Shown: positions 9,027 through 19,340, counted from the first letter of the stretch. The stretch is DNA of 64,000 nucleotides from Mongoliitalea daihaiensis (GCF_021596945.1 NZ_CP063779.1:3880001-3944000), one strand, 5' to 3'. Made by a program: numbers and translations. The notes: generated by a model not told the origin, from the sequence alone.

Positions 9027-10073
9027 ATGGGAAAGCCAAGGCTATTGATGGTGATACCTGCGATGCATTCCTTTATCCAGCAAGATATTGACCTGCTTTC
9101 GGAGAGATTTTCCATTAGCATGAATACCTATAATTGGCGAAAAAAAGCCTTAGCACCCTTCTTTTTACTAGCTCAAGCTTTTACATTATTGGTAAAAGCC
9201 CCTCGATCAGAGGTGATTTTGGTACAGTTTGGAGGCTATTGGTCGTTGATTCCCAGTTTGTATGGAAGACTTTTCAACAAACGGGTTTATATAATCTTGC
9301 ATGGAACCGATTGTGCTTCCATACCTTCTTTAAAGTATGGAAGTCTTCGAATACCTTTACTCAAATGGTTCTGCAAACAATCGTACGCATTGGCCACCCA
9401 ATTACTCCCAGTGAGTGATTCCTTGGTGGATACGACCAACAAGTTTATTGACTGGGAAAAACCAATCAGAAATGGATTAAAGTACCATTTCCCTCAACTT
9501 ACCACTCCTATACAAGTCATTCCCAATGGATTTGATACAGATTTCTGGGTACCAAATGAGGCAAATAGAACTGAAGTTATTACCTTTCTCACTGTGATGT
9601 CTCCAGCCCAATTTACCCTTAAAGGAGGAGACTTAATTGTGCAATTAGCAGCTGAAAAGCCTGATTTTCACTTTCGATTCGTAGGACTTGATTGTCCAGA
9701 TGGTGTACATGCTCCTTCCAATGTGACTTTCTTAGGAAGAATGAATAGAGAATCCTTGAGAAAAGAGTATCAAGCCGCTAACTACTATTTCCAACTCTCC
9801 AGTTATGAAGGTTTTGGCTGTGCATTGTGTGAAGCTATGCTGTGTGGTTGTATCCCCATTGTCTCAGAAGTCAATGTGCTGCCTCAAATAGTGGGTATAA
9901 CCGGTGTATCCGTCCCTTTCCGAAGAATGTCTAACCTCCTAATCAGTGTACAGATCATTCACAACTTATCCCAAGGAAATAATCTCAATCAAGCAGCGCG
10001 TGAACGAATAAAGGCATTGTTCCCGTTATCCAACAGAAAAGAATTATTACTTAAAACGCTACAATCCCCATGA
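9027..10073 (+). CDS. Glycosyltransferase, GT4-like
   Basis: The 348-residue protein has the GT-B arrangement. The C-terminal half carries SPAQFTLKGGDLIV, then FRFVGL, then SSYEGFGCALCEAMLCGCIPI, which is the E-x7-E-type nucleotide-sugar-binding motif of GT4 enzymes. It would transfer a sugar in the cytoplasm to a surface glycan or lipid. It sits 3 bp after the YfhO-like gene and overlaps the FkbM methyltransferase gene by 4 bp (ATGA), so the three are one translationally coupled unit. Donor and acceptor cannot be told from the sequence. Confidence 0.85.
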   Translation: MGKPRLLMVIPAMHSFIQQDIDLLSERFSISMNTYNWRKKALAPFFLLAQAFTLLVKAPRSEVILVQFGGYWSLIPSLYGRLFNKRVYIILHGTDCASIPSLKYGSLRIPLLKWFCKQSYALATQLLPVSDSLVDTTNKFIDWEKPIRNGLKYHFPQLTTPIQVIPNGFDTDFWVPNEANRTEVITFLTVMSPAQFTLKGGDLIVQLAAEKPDFHFRFVGLDCPDGVHAPSNVTFLGRMNRESLRKEYQAANYYFQLSSYEGFGCALCEAMLCGCIPIVSEVNVLPQIVGITGVSVPFRRMSNLLISVQIIHNLSQGNNLNQAARERIKALFPLSNRKELLLKTLQSP

Positions 10074-10969
10074 AGGAAGTTTTTTATAAAATTATTTATC
10101 AATCCGCTTTCAATAGGCTTTTGCGCTCAATCAATAAGTTTTTGCTCCCGGTACTTCCTAAGTGGTTTCGATTACCTCCAAGTGGCCAAATCACACTTAA
10201 ACTTCAGCCAAACAAAAAGCTGATCCTTTGTACCAATCAAACCAATTATCTTACCCAATTGGTTTATTGGGAGGATTTCCGAAAGTTTGAATACACTTCA
10301 CTGTTTCTAGAGCTTAGCCAAAACATCCGAGGCTTTTTGGATATAGGCGCTAATATTGGCTATTACAGTTTATTGGCTGCTAAGCAAAACCCTCTTTGTA
10401 AAGTTATTGCATTTGAACCTGCCAAAGGACCATTGTATTATCTGAGAAAAAATGTCGAAGTAAATTCATTGAATAATATTCAAGTAGCAAGTCTAGCATT
10501 GTCTGAACAAGAAGGCAGTATCACTTTTCATGAAGTCAAAAGTCGAAAATATCCCTACCTCAAATACAATCTCGCAGGAACAGGGTCCGCAGCCACTCTC
10601 AATAAAGGAGAAGATTTTACCAGCAATACAGTGTCTACCACCACTTTGGATACTTACGCTGCATCCATTCAGTTCCCAATTGATCTTATAAAAATGGATA
10701 CCGAGGGAACAGAGCACTTGATTTTACAAGAAGGATTGAAGGCCTTGACCAAACATCAACCCATCGTTATTTGCGAAACACTTTTTCAAACGAATGAAAC
10801 AGCACTAGAGACTATCTTTCACAAACTAGGTTATGAATGCTACAATCATTATCCGGAAGGCTTACGATTGACCAAAAGTATTCAACGAACAGTTGATAAT
10901 GGGATACGAAATTGCTTTTTTGTCCCTCCTTCCAAAAAGCATTTAATAAATGCATTCATAGTGAGTTAA
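10070..10969 (+). CDS. FkbM-family methyltransferase
   Basis: The 299-residue protein has a SAM-binding fold: GFLDIGANIGYYSLLAAK (motif I), VIAFEPAKG, and later DLIKMDTEGTEHLILQEG, the hallmark of FkbM-type O-methyltransferases. Such enzymes often methylate sugar hydroxyls. Given the preceding glycosyltransferase, methylation of a surface glycan is the simplest inference. The start codon overlaps the glycosyltransferase stop. The gene ends 5 bp from the end of the convergent T9SS-protein gene. Confidence 0.85.
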   Translation: MKEVFYKIIYQSAFNRLLRSINKFLLPVLPKWFRLPPSGQITLKLQPNKKLILCTNQTNYLTQLVYWEDFRKFEYTSLFLELSQNIRGFLDIGANIGYYSLLAAKQNPLCKVIAFEPAKGPLYYLRKNVEVNSLNNIQVASLALSEQEGSITFHEVKSRKYPYLKYNLAGTGSAATLNKGEDFTSNTVSTTTLDTYAASIQFPIDLIKMDTEGTEHLILQEGLKALTKHQPIVICETLFQTNETALETIFHKLGYECYNHYPEGLRLTKSIQRTVDNGIRNCFFVPPSKKHLINAFIVS

Positions 10970-10974
10970 TGACC

Positions 10975-13950
10975 TTATTTCAGTAGTAAAAAACTTCCCT
11001 GAATACTTTTGGGTTGCTCACCGATAATCTTGTAATCAAGTTTATACAAATACGTCCCTGCAGGAGAATCTTTCCCTTGACTTCGTCCATCCCAGCCCTC
11101 AGCTTGAGGGTCAGTAGTAAAATACATTAACTCTCCCCAACGGTTGTACACTCGGAACACCAATGTTTCCAATTCAATAAATACTGGAAAAAAATAACGG
11201 TTTCTTCCTGTACCATTGGGAGTAAAAGCCTCTGGCATTCGGAGGCTACCACTTGAAATTTCAATTGTTTTCACCACTTCTTGTGTACAACCATTTCCAT
11301 CTACGAGTGAAAGCGTCACTGTGTAAACACCCTTATCTTGGTATCTATGGATTGGATTATCTAACGTTGATGTTGTCCCATCTCCGAAATCCCAAAACAC
11401 TTCTGTGAATAAGGGAGGTTGAAGTATTTGATGCTGTATGGCTTCTCCAATTAAAAATCCACTAAATTGAGAATCAGGGTTGCCGATAAACTCAAAATCT
11501 GCCGGAATAAATAATGCATCAGAATCAATAATGAAGGCTTCACCTTCCAGAATGCAGTTATCGATCGTAGTCAGTCTCCATTGATACCTTCCGGCTCCTA
11601 AAAACCCAAATTCATATTCTCCAGCAGTTGGGTTTCGTATGGACCGAACAAAGGGAGCTCCTCTTGTGGGAAAGCCTCTAAGCTCTAATAATTCAAATTC
11701 AGCTGCGCCCGTTACCTCTAAAAAAATAACCCCTTTCCTCCCTCCAGGACAAAAATTTTCAAATATACTTTTCTCCTGCATCAAGGTGATATCAAAGCCT
11801 TCAAATGACCGAACAGTAAACTCCTTTTCTACCAAGCAATTCCCATCAACTACTTTCAAAACATAATCACCCGGAGCTAATCGTTGGATAGAAGCCAGAT
11901 CAACCAAAACATCGTTTAGATAAATCAGCGTGGTAGGCTTGAAGCCTTTGATTTCTGGTTCAAAAGCCCTTAATCCATCCGTTGAAACGCACGCTTGATC
12001 AATTAGAATGGATACAGATAACGTATTCTCAGTGAAGTTAAACGGCACAAAACAACCTATTTCGTTTTCGTTGAAACTCGCGTAAAAGGTAATGCCTGCC
12101 ACAGCCGGAAAAGGATTTCCTGAACTTCCTCCGATTTCTTGCGCATTGCTTTCCAAAGGATTTTGATCAAAAAAGCGAGTCCCTTGGGGGAAATAGTTCA
12201 ATAAAAGCTCCATCGACACTTCACTCATATCGGAGAGATTACATATTTCAATGGAGCGATCCTGCAAATTCAAGCAATTGCTCTGGAAAAAATCGAAAAC
12301 ATCCAAACGCAAATCGATTGACCCCGCGGTACCATCAGTCCTCAAGCAAACTGCTGATTCTTCCTTTTCAATCACTAAAGGGACTTCTCCATAGGATTGT
12401 CCGGTACTTGATCGAACACCTGTCAAAAGGCCATCCAAACTGACTGTTGCACCACAGAGTGTAGATATCAATTCACAATTATCTGTAATTCGAATGGTGT
12501 ACGAAAGTCTCGCAAGTACCTCAAAAACATCTGCGGAAGGATCTAAATTCCCTAATTCCCAAGAAAGGGTACGTACACCACTAGGCTCAAGTGTTTGCGT
12601 TACTGTAGTAGTCACAGGCTGCTGAAAGTTGGTACCCTCTGCAGATATGAGCTCTACTCCTCTCGGTAACTTTAGCTCAATTCGGTTACTCCGCAATTGC
12701 TCCAAACCTAAATTTCGAATATCAACATGAAAGGTCAGCTCATCTGCAGGCTGAAAGCTATTGGGAACAGCTGTATCCCCATTGACGGATATCAACTGAT
12801 GAAAACCCTCTATTTTAGGTTCGTCGATATCAATCGCAATAGTCAAGTTATAAATAACAAAGGTATCCCAAACTGTACCGTATTGAAAGCGCAAACTTGT
12901 TTGATTATTGGCAATCAATTCATTATTGGGATTATCGATATAAAAAGTAGCTAAATCCATTCCCGTATTATTTCTAAAACTGGGTATGCGTCCTGTGTTT
13001 CCTACCGAAATACTGGAATTAAAAAAGTTATCTGAGGAGTTTAGCGGATGAGATAATGGGACAAAATCATTGGTTCCTACCCCTCGCTCAATTGAAAAAA
13101 AATCTCCACTGGCAGCTACATCCCCCTCCCCTGCCATAATACCAACTTTGACTCTCACATCCCCTTCTTCTCGCGTTTGAATACCATCTATTGGAATTAC
13201 AAATTCCTCTGGAAAGTCACCCCTCACATAAGCAAATCCATCGAAAACCGTGATATCCTTCAATGGAAGGATCGGGTTTTCATACACTACTATCAAAGAC
13301 CATCCTCCAAAAAAATAATCTGTCCCTTGCACTAAAGCAATATCAATACCTGCATAAAAACCTTCTTTGTTAAATTTAACAAAATCAGTTACATCTTGGT
13401 AACCTACGAAGATCCCTACATCATTAGCTGGGTCAAGTCCTTCAGGGAAACGAATATTGTTTTCCTCCGTAAGTAAATTTACTTTTTGTCCAAGCCTAGG
13501 ACCTTGAAAAGTAATCTGCTGCTTATCTAAAGTGCGCGTAGCTCCTTGATCGGTAATATTGACCATTCTACTCTCACCGCTTCTACCAGTCCAATACAGG
13601 CCTGCAAATAGCACTTCTGTACATTGGTGGTCAATACCGGAGACTTCAGGAAATCTCAACTCTGCTCCAGAAGAATTAATATGATTGCCTGACCCCCCTT
13701 GAAAAGCAGAGGTATAGACCATTTGATTGTCGTTCATTTTAAAATCATCGTAGTCCTCCAAAGTCAGATTAGTGTTTCCAATAATCAGAAAATCTCCGTT
13801 GATACGGTAATTCTTTTTGGAAGGATCAGATTTAGGAGATCGTGGTTCAAAAGGAACGCGAACTTGGGCAGAGGTTGTGAAACATACTAATAGCAGCGCT
13901 AAACTGAGCAAAAAAAGTGATTGAATCGGTATACCAGAAAATTTGAACAT
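10975..13950 (-). CDS. Large T9SS-exported protein with PKD and CHU_C (gliding-associated) C-terminal domain
   Basis: The 991-residue protein has a signal peptide (residues 10-28, ending TTSAQ). A long beta-rich region of repeated immunoglobulin-like or DUF11-like type follows (about 390-500). A PKD domain lies near 850-900 (VFWDFGDGTTSTLDNPIHRY). The C-terminal gliding-motility-associated domain reads EAFTPNGTGRNRYFFP, VYNRWGELMY and GTYLYKLDYK. That last domain is a type-B signal for the type IX secretion system, so the protein should be displayed or released at the cell surface. It is monocistronic. The N-terminal part (about 40-380) resembles nothing I can name. Confidence 0.85.
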   Translation of the reverse strand: MFKFSGIPIQSLFLLSLALLLVCFTTSAQVRVPFEPRSPKSDPSKKNYRINGDFLIIGNTNLTLEDYDDFKMNDNQMVYTSAFQGGSGNHINSSGAELRFPEVSGIDHQCTEVLFAGLYWTGRSGESRMVNITDQGATRTLDKQQITFQGPRLGQKVNLLTEENNIRFPEGLDPANDVGIFVGYQDVTDFVKFNKEGFYAGIDIALVQGTDYFFGGWSLIVVYENPILPLKDITVFDGFAYVRGDFPEEFVIPIDGIQTREEGDVRVKVGIMAGEGDVAASGDFFSIERGVGTNDFVPLSHPLNSSDNFFNSSISVGNTGRIPSFRNNTGMDLATFYIDNPNNELIANNQTSLRFQYGTVWDTFVIYNLTIAIDIDEPKIEGFHQLISVNGDTAVPNSFQPADELTFHVDIRNLGLEQLRSNRIELKLPRGVELISAEGTNFQQPVTTTVTQTLEPSGVRTLSWELGNLDPSADVFEVLARLSYTIRITDNCELISTLCGATVSLDGLLTGVRSSTGQSYGEVPLVIEKEESAVCLRTDGTAGSIDLRLDVFDFFQSNCLNLQDRSIEICNLSDMSEVSMELLLNYFPQGTRFFDQNPLESNAQEIGGSSGNPFPAVAGITFYASFNENEIGCFVPFNFTENTLSVSILIDQACVSTDGLRAFEPEIKGFKPTTLIYLNDVLVDLASIQRLAPGDYVLKVVDGNCLVEKEFTVRSFEGFDITLMQEKSIFENFCPGGRKGVIFLEVTGAAEFELLELRGFPTRGAPFVRSIRNPTAGEYEFGFLGAGRYQWRLTTIDNCILEGEAFIIDSDALFIPADFEFIGNPDSQFSGFLIGEAIQHQILQPPLFTEVFWDFGDGTTSTLDNPIHRYQDKGVYTVTLSLVDGNGCTQEVVKTIEISSGSLRMPEAFTPNGTGRNRYFFPVFIELETLVFRVYNRWGELMYFTTDPQAEGWDGRSQGKDSPAGTYLYKLDYKIIGEQPKSIQGSFLLLK

Positions 13951-14250
13951 TTTATTCAGTTGAAAGCCACATAAATAATCATAATTCGGGAAAACTACTA
14001 AAAAATTGAAGCACTTTTTTAGTAACCTAAACAGAAAATTATATCCAACACGAATGATGCCAACAAATAAAACAGGTATCCTTTTCTAAATACTCCCTTT
14101 CAGGTATTTTTTTATTGGTCTAAAAAAGCTAACTTTCTGATGCTTAAACATATCCTAATTCATAAGGCATGAAGGATCGGGTACATTTTCAGAAAATGTT
14201 TAAAGACTTACTATTAGAAGTTGTTCAACCATAATTTTTATTACAACGAC
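13951..14250. other. Divergent intergenic region with a short palindrome
   Basis: This 300-bp AT-rich stretch separates the divergent 10975-13950 and 14251-14886 genes. It includes a perfect inverted repeat ACATTTTC-A-GAAAATGT at 14183-14199, a possible operator for the plus-strand gene. Nothing else is visible. Confidence 0.45.
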
Positions 14251-14886
14251 ATGATTGAAAGTATTAAAACCTATATTTTAGATATTTTATCAATCTTCAT
14301 ACCGGGCGCTATCTTGGTGGCGGTATTAGGTCAGGTTCCTTGGTTACATGAATGGTTCCTCACCATTGGAATCCATGAATACGAAGGCTGGATCAATGTT
14401 GGGAAATTTTTAGTACTTATTTATATTCTAGGCCATTTTTTATTTTCACTGGGGTCCTTTTTGGACGAATGCGTGTATGATAAGTTTAAGGATAGAATTT
14501 GGCCAAACAATGAATTGCAAGAGCTAATAGTGGCTTATAAAATTCATGTAACAGGTATTGAAAGCGGAAATGTACTCAATGCATTCAAATGGTGCTGCTC
14601 ATGGTTATTGATCAATCAGCCCCCTTTATACGAAAATATGGAAAGACATATGGCAGAATCAAAGTTTTTCAGAAGCTTGGTCATAGTTGGGATCATAGGG
14701 CTTGTTATTTTTTCCATCCAATCCACCTACTGGTTAGTTGCCTTGTCTGTTTTCGTGACTATCTTTTCAATGATTCGATACATGACCCAACGCAAAAAGA
14801 GCGTAGATATGGCCTATCAGAGTGTGATAACAGCATCTCATACCGAATTCGAAAAATTTATCAATCATCTAGATCCAAAAAAATGA
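14251..14886 (+). CDS. Membrane protein of unknown function, four predicted helices
   Basis: The 211-residue protein (ATG at 14251; a TTG 30 bases upstream is less likely) has hydrophobic segments near residues 8-28, 45-68, 138-155 and 157-175. The order suggests two hairpins separated by a soluble loop that contains a conserved-looking WCCSWLLINQPP stretch. No family was recognised. An intrinsic terminator follows directly, so it is probably a single-gene unit. It is the first of four uncharacterised envelope genes in a row on this strand. Confidence 0.6.
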   Translation: MIESIKTYILDILSIFIPGAILVAVLGQVPWLHEWFLTIGIHEYEGWINVGKFLVLIYILGHFLFSLGSFLDECVYDKFKDRIWPNNELQELIVAYKIHVTGIESGNVLNAFKWCCSWLLINQPPLYENMERHMAESKFFRSLVIVGIIGLVIFSIQSTYWLVALSVFVTIFSMIRYMTQRKKSVDMAYQSVITASHTEFEKFINHLDPKK

Positions 14887-14896
14887 ATGAGCTATA

Positions 14897-14930
14897 GAAA
14901 AAAACACACTGTTCAAAATGTGTTTTCTTC
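14897..14930 (+). terminator. Intrinsic terminator
   Basis: GAAAAAAACACA pairs with TGTGTTTTCTTC across a short loop, 10 bases after the stop codon of the preceding gene. Confidence 0.6.
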
Positions 14931-14990
14931 AATAAAAACACTAGATTAGTAGGAATAAATTATATTATTTTACCCCTAAGTTAATATAGT

Positions 14991-15455
14991 ATGTACAGAT
15001 TTTTAGAAAACCCGAATTTCAACTCCAGACATTTCAATTCTGTCCTTCTTCCAAGTATAGCAGCAACTTTCTTAGGTGCCAATTACATCATTTTTACTGA
15101 GATTGGTCCCCTACTGAAGTGGAATACATCTTTTGTGGTTTTATACCTATTGCTCCTGATGGGCTTTATTTTTTCATGGATCTATGCCGGCACTATGAAT
15201 AAAATTTATTTGGAAGTAAAAAACCAACTTCAGGAAGTAGAAGATGTAGAGGTCAAAGATTTACAGGAAAAACTAAAAATACTATCTAGGAAAGAACGAG
15301 AGGTATTGAATCTAATACTCCAATTCAAGAGCAATCAACAAATATGTGACGAACTTTTCATTTCACTAAGTACGCTAAAATCCCATATCAATCGTATCTA
15401 TAAAAAATTGGAAGTTAGCAAACGGCAAGATATTTTAAAGCTATTTGAATTGTAG
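14991..15455 (+). CDS. Membrane-anchored LuxR-type transcriptional regulator
   Basis: The 154-residue protein has two transmembrane helices (about residues 20-37 and 45-67), then a short charged helical linker. It ends in a LuxR/GerE DNA-binding domain (about 92-150: LSRKEREVLNLILQF, LFISLSTLKSHINRIYKKL). There is no receiver or periplasmic sensor domain, so a signal would have to be sensed within the membrane or passed on by a partner protein. Membrane-tethered LuxR regulators occur in Bacteroidota but are usually larger. It lies between two envelope genes of unknown function, which may be its targets. Confidence 0.75.
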   Translation: MYRFLENPNFNSRHFNSVLLPSIAATFLGANYIIFTEIGPLLKWNTSFVVLYLLLLMGFIFSWIYAGTMNKIYLEVKNQLQEVEDVEVKDLQEKLKILSRKEREVLNLILQFKSNQQICDELFISLSTLKSHINRIYKKLEVSKRQDILKLFEL

Positions 15456-15738
15456 AATTACATCTATATATACACAAACTTAGGCATCAAAAATAATTGG
15501 ATCAGGATAGTATTTTTTATCGAAAATACTGATTATTATTGTGTTAGAGCAGAGATGAAAGTTTTAAAATATGTTTGTTGGGCTCATGTAAGGTTTACTG
15601 CTTTGAGTAAATGAAATTCATTTACCATTCATTGAAGAGTGTTTTGGAATCATTGATTTACCTAGAGCCATCTTTGGAATCACATTTCTAAAAAACCGAG
15701 ATTTTCTTTTCCAAAAAATAGTTCCTGATAACTTCACT

Positions 15739-16674
15739 ATGCATAAATCCAATCCTCTCCTCTCTAGATCAATTTTATATGCAAGCATTCTGCTAGTGAC
15801 TTTATGTATTGAACTATCGTGTAAAAGCATCAGGAACCAATCTGAGGATGAGCCGACAAAGATGCAAATGCCAGCTCCTCCACCGCCACCCTCTTTCCCT
15901 TCGATTGAAGAAAATTTTCCAGAGCCTCCACTTGGAGAAATTATTGATGAGTCTGAAAGAGAAGTGAGACCGAATTTGCCAATTGAAGAAAGCCATCAGA
16001 TATCCCAAACGGAATCCGGATCTGAAAGAGGACCATCAGAAATAAGAATGAGAGGATCGGCAACACCACAGCCCAACTTACCAAACGAATCTTCCATTCC
16101 AACCAATACTGTTGACAACAACCAGAAACCTTACGAGGAATTTAAAATAGTTTTGGACGTGGAGGAGGAAATCGCCTTTAATCGATCAGGACATGCACGG
16201 GTATGGATTGGGAAGGAAAATTACTTACCTCAGGTACGGGAAGACTTTGTTAGGGATGCACGAACCAGTCCTGCAAATATTGGGGATTTGGCTCGAATAA
16301 CCCTCATCGCTCCTGATTTTGATATTGAACCCAACTCCTTCGAATGCATACGCATTCATCCCAGTGGGGTAAGTGTTTTATTTTCAATTTCACCCAAGCA
16401 ACGAGGAGAATTCAAAGTAAGTGCCTTAGTCGAGTTTTTTGAAGAAGGAGATTGTACAGGTGTAGGAATTCCAAAATCTTCCGACTTACTTACTATCCGG
16501 GTAAAAGTAGATGGCAATCAATTGATTTGGTCAAAAATAGACGAATTATCAGGTATTTTTTGGGATAAGTTTGTGACATTTTGGGGAGGAGTACTTACGC
16601 TGATTTTCGCGGCATTGATGTACTTTTTAAGGAAACTAGTCAAGAAAAAAACAGGATTTAGTGCAGGAGAATAA
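15739..16674 (+). CDS. Secreted, C-terminally anchored protein with proline-rich linker
   Basis: The 311-residue protein has an N-terminal hydrophobic segment ending in Cys28 (IELSC; a poor lipobox, because Glu occupies -3), so it may be a lipoprotein or use an uncleaved anchor. A low-complexity linker rich in Pro, Glu and Ser follows (about 40-130, with APPPPPSFPS). A globular beta-rich domain then spans about 135-265, and a transmembrane helix lies near 278-298 with a basic tail. The function is unknown. The gene precedes the 818-residue membrane protein gene by about 210 bp on the same strand. Confidence 0.65.
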   Translation: MHKSNPLLSRSILYASILLVTLCIELSCKSIRNQSEDEPTKMQMPAPPPPPSFPSIEENFPEPPLGEIIDESEREVRPNLPIEESHQISQTESGSERGPSEIRMRGSATPQPNLPNESSIPTNTVDNNQKPYEEFKIVLDVEEEIAFNRSGHARVWIGKENYLPQVREDFVRDARTSPANIGDLARITLIAPDFDIEPNSFECIRIHPSGVSVLFSISPKQRGEFKVSALVEFFEEGDCTGVGIPKSSDLLTIRVKVDGNQLIWSKIDELSGIFWDKFVTFWGGVLTLIFAALMYFLRKLVKKKTGFSAGE

Positions 16675-16883
16675 AACCAATGTTCATAAACCTACCCAAC
16701 TATTTGTGAAATTATCGCTAAGTATCTATAATTCAACCTTTTTTAGCCCTTATATTTCGTGCATTTGCCGAAAAAATTCAAGACCTTTTGCATGTTAAAT
16801 TTTTCACTTCATTGATAAACCAATAGGATTACCCCAGCGGGGTTGCTGTTTTTAAATGAAACTTATTCAAATAATTCATTACT

Positions 16884-19340
16884 ATGCCAACAATTCTAAC
16901 CAAACTTTTCGAGCTCAACAAGTTCAAAGAAACTGGCATCGGTCTATTGATAAGTTATGGTGGATTTTCAGCGTTTTTACCAAAAATACTGGAATCTGCC
17001 GGTTCAATAAACGGGACTACTTCATTTGATTTCCTCACCTGGTTTGCCTTGTTTTACTTCCTTCTCCCCTGCTTTTTTTTCCTAACTTATTGGAGCTTTT
17101 TAGGATTTATTCCAGCATCTGCCAAGAAAAGACAACATTCTGAAATGGGCCATATGTTAAATCAATTCGATTACAAATGGATATTTTTTGCAGTGCGAAT
17201 TGCTCCGTTTCTCTTATTTTTCTCAGACAAATTTATTTTTCATTGGGGAACCTTTCAAAATAGTTCTTTTGTAATCATTCTTTGGTACGCATTGATTGGA
17301 ATCTTTGAATTCTATTTTTTAACCAAAAGAATCGGCCTCAACTTCAAAAAGTATACGCTCGCACCGATCCTATTTCAATCAGCCCTCAAGTATGGGTTGT
17401 TATTGTCATTTTTAAATATTGTTTTAGGAATTGGTTTTCTGTACCTATCCGAACCTTGGTTTTTGTTTAGAGACAATATGATACTCATCTTGTGGTCTAT
17501 AATTTTTCTTTATGCTATCATTGTTAGCTATCTTTTTTTGGATAAAACCAGAAAACTTGGGGTTGAAAAAGCAGATTTACGATTTCTCCTTGCGCCAGTG
17601 CTATTGATATTTTCACTAACTTATCTGATGCCTCATGTCAACCGCAGTATTAAGATTTTCTCATGGTCGTTTGATTTGCCTGTAGGATCAATCTTGTTTG
17701 ACACATTGATTTTTATCACCTTCCTGCTTCTTCTCTTAGGCTTCGTTGTTTTGGCATTTAATTATAATTTGCAAAAAATCAAACAATTACACAAGATTGT
17801 TGCAGCTAGGATCAAAGCGCTTTCAGCAGTTGAACTCCTGATTTTGATAGGCTTTTTGCTTGTCCCATTTTTCTTTCAAGGAATGATAGAGTATGAAAAT
17901 GCCGAATACTACAAACGAAGAGTCAAAGCTGCAGAAAATATTACCGATAGAAAGTTGGTGCCTTCTTTTGAAAATATCGGGAAAGATAACATCGACCAAC
18001 AAATTGCTGTGCTTGATTTCATACATAAGCACAATCACTTATTCTACTTGCGAGGGAATTGGAGCAATATTGAAGATGAGCCTATTCGATTCTTTAGTTT
18101 GGTAGATAAATATGATACGAATCTGGTGAATTTTTTATTTACCCAAGAGAATGACATAGCATCAGACACCCTCATCAACGCATCTTTCTTTAAAGAAAAT
18201 AAAACAAAGCTTATTCGAATGAGAAGCTTCTTCTATGGTAGTTACGATAAAGATGCACAGAATATAAAACCACCTTCCAATCAGAAAGAAATCAATGCGT
18301 TTTATTCCAATCTCTTCACCAATTTAAAAGGAACTGTTTTTCCCAAAACCATTATCCCACTGAGTTATAAAAGTAAGGAGTATGGTGTATTGGTTCACTA
18401 CCTTCACCCTCTTAACTTTTATTCATATGTAGTAGATCATTATGAAAGTCAAACTGAGTTATTAAAACGCATTCAGTTGAATATAAAGTATTTAAGAACC
18501 TTGAATTCATTTTTAGATTTACCTACCAACACCGCACATTTAAAAAACACAGCGATTTCCACAGAAAAAAAAGAGTTATTTCATAAAATCAATACTCAAG
18601 TCAATTCGATTGTGGAGTTTCAAGGAACAGGTCTATCCCTTTCCGAAGATAAACTTGACCTATATGAAAGCTATTTGAGCGAATTTTTACCTCTCAAACA
18701 AAATCAATATACAGACCGAATCAAAAACGCACAAGCCATTTATCAATCCTATTTGTTCGACTATCAGCGTATTGGGTTGTTCCTCTTTTTGTTACAAGTG
18801 ATTTTATTTGGAACCGTATATTTAGAATCTAGAAAAGAAGTCAAACGTATCAAGGAATTAAAAGAACGCATTGACAGCGAAAATAATCCTGATTATGAAA
18901 TCGACAAAGAAGAAATTGAGGAAAAACTTCAGTCATTGAACCCCGTTTTTATAGCCCTTGTCACTATCTTGGCGTTAATGTTTCCCTTAATGCGGGAAAT
19001 CAAAGCCGAAAATATCGATCCTACCAAACGATTTTGGATGCTCAATCTGTCCAATTGGTATTCTCCAGAATTAGTATTTCCAAGTTCATCGAGTAGACCT
19101 AGCCCCAAACGGGAGGAACCCAATACACAATCACCTCCTGCTAAGCCTAACTTTCAAGCAGATGGCATGGAAAAGTTACGTAACCTCGAAAGAAGAGTTC
19201 AACTGATGGAGGTAAATATAGATTCTCTAGAGCTTAAAAAAATCTATGATTTCAACCAACTCAGCTTAGAAATTGACGCCCTCAAAAGACGCAGACTATT
19301 GGAAGATGCATTGGCGGAAGTTGAAGACTTGGAGGAGTAA
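16884..19340 (+). CDS. Large multi-pass membrane protein with C-terminal coiled coil, unknown function
   Basis: The 818-residue protein has roughly eight transmembrane helices over residues 10-345, then a soluble, probably extracytoplasmic region (about 355-625). Two more helices follow near 632-652 and 690-707, separated by a charged helical stretch (SRKEVKRIKELKERID). A Pro/Ser-rich segment leads to a C-terminal coiled coil (about 760-815). No catalytic motif was recognised. Its position after the anchored proline-rich protein suggests they might form one envelope assembly, but that is inference only. Confidence 0.65.
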   Translation: MPTILTKLFELNKFKETGIGLLISYGGFSAFLPKILESAGSINGTTSFDFLTWFALFYFLLPCFFFLTYWSFLGFIPASAKKRQHSEMGHMLNQFDYKWIFFAVRIAPFLLFFSDKFIFHWGTFQNSSFVIILWYALIGIFEFYFLTKRIGLNFKKYTLAPILFQSALKYGLLLSFLNIVLGIGFLYLSEPWFLFRDNMILILWSIIFLYAIIVSYLFLDKTRKLGVEKADLRFLLAPVLLIFSLTYLMPHVNRSIKIFSWSFDLPVGSILFDTLIFITFLLLLLGFVVLAFNYNLQKIKQLHKIVAARIKALSAVELLILIGFLLVPFFFQGMIEYENAEYYKRRVKAAENITDRKLVPSFENIGKDNIDQQIAVLDFIHKHNHLFYLRGNWSNIEDEPIRFFSLVDKYDTNLVNFLFTQENDIASDTLINASFFKENKTKLIRMRSFFYGSYDKDAQNIKPPSNQKEINAFYSNLFTNLKGTVFPKTIIPLSYKSKEYGVLVHYLHPLNFYSYVVDHYESQTELLKRIQLNIKYLRTLNSFLDLPTNTAHLKNTAISTEKKELFHKINTQVNSIVEFQGTGLSLSEDKLDLYESYLSEFLPLKQNQYTDRIKNAQAIYQSYLFDYQRIGLFLFLLQVILFGTVYLESRKEVKRIKELKERIDSENNPDYEIDKEEIEEKLQSLNPVFIALVTILALMFPLMREIKAENIDPTKRFWMLNLSNWYSPELVFPSSSSRPSPKREEPNTQSPPAKPNFQADGMEKLRNLERRVQLMEVNIDSLELKKIYDFNQLSLEIDALKRRRLLEDALAEVEDLEE

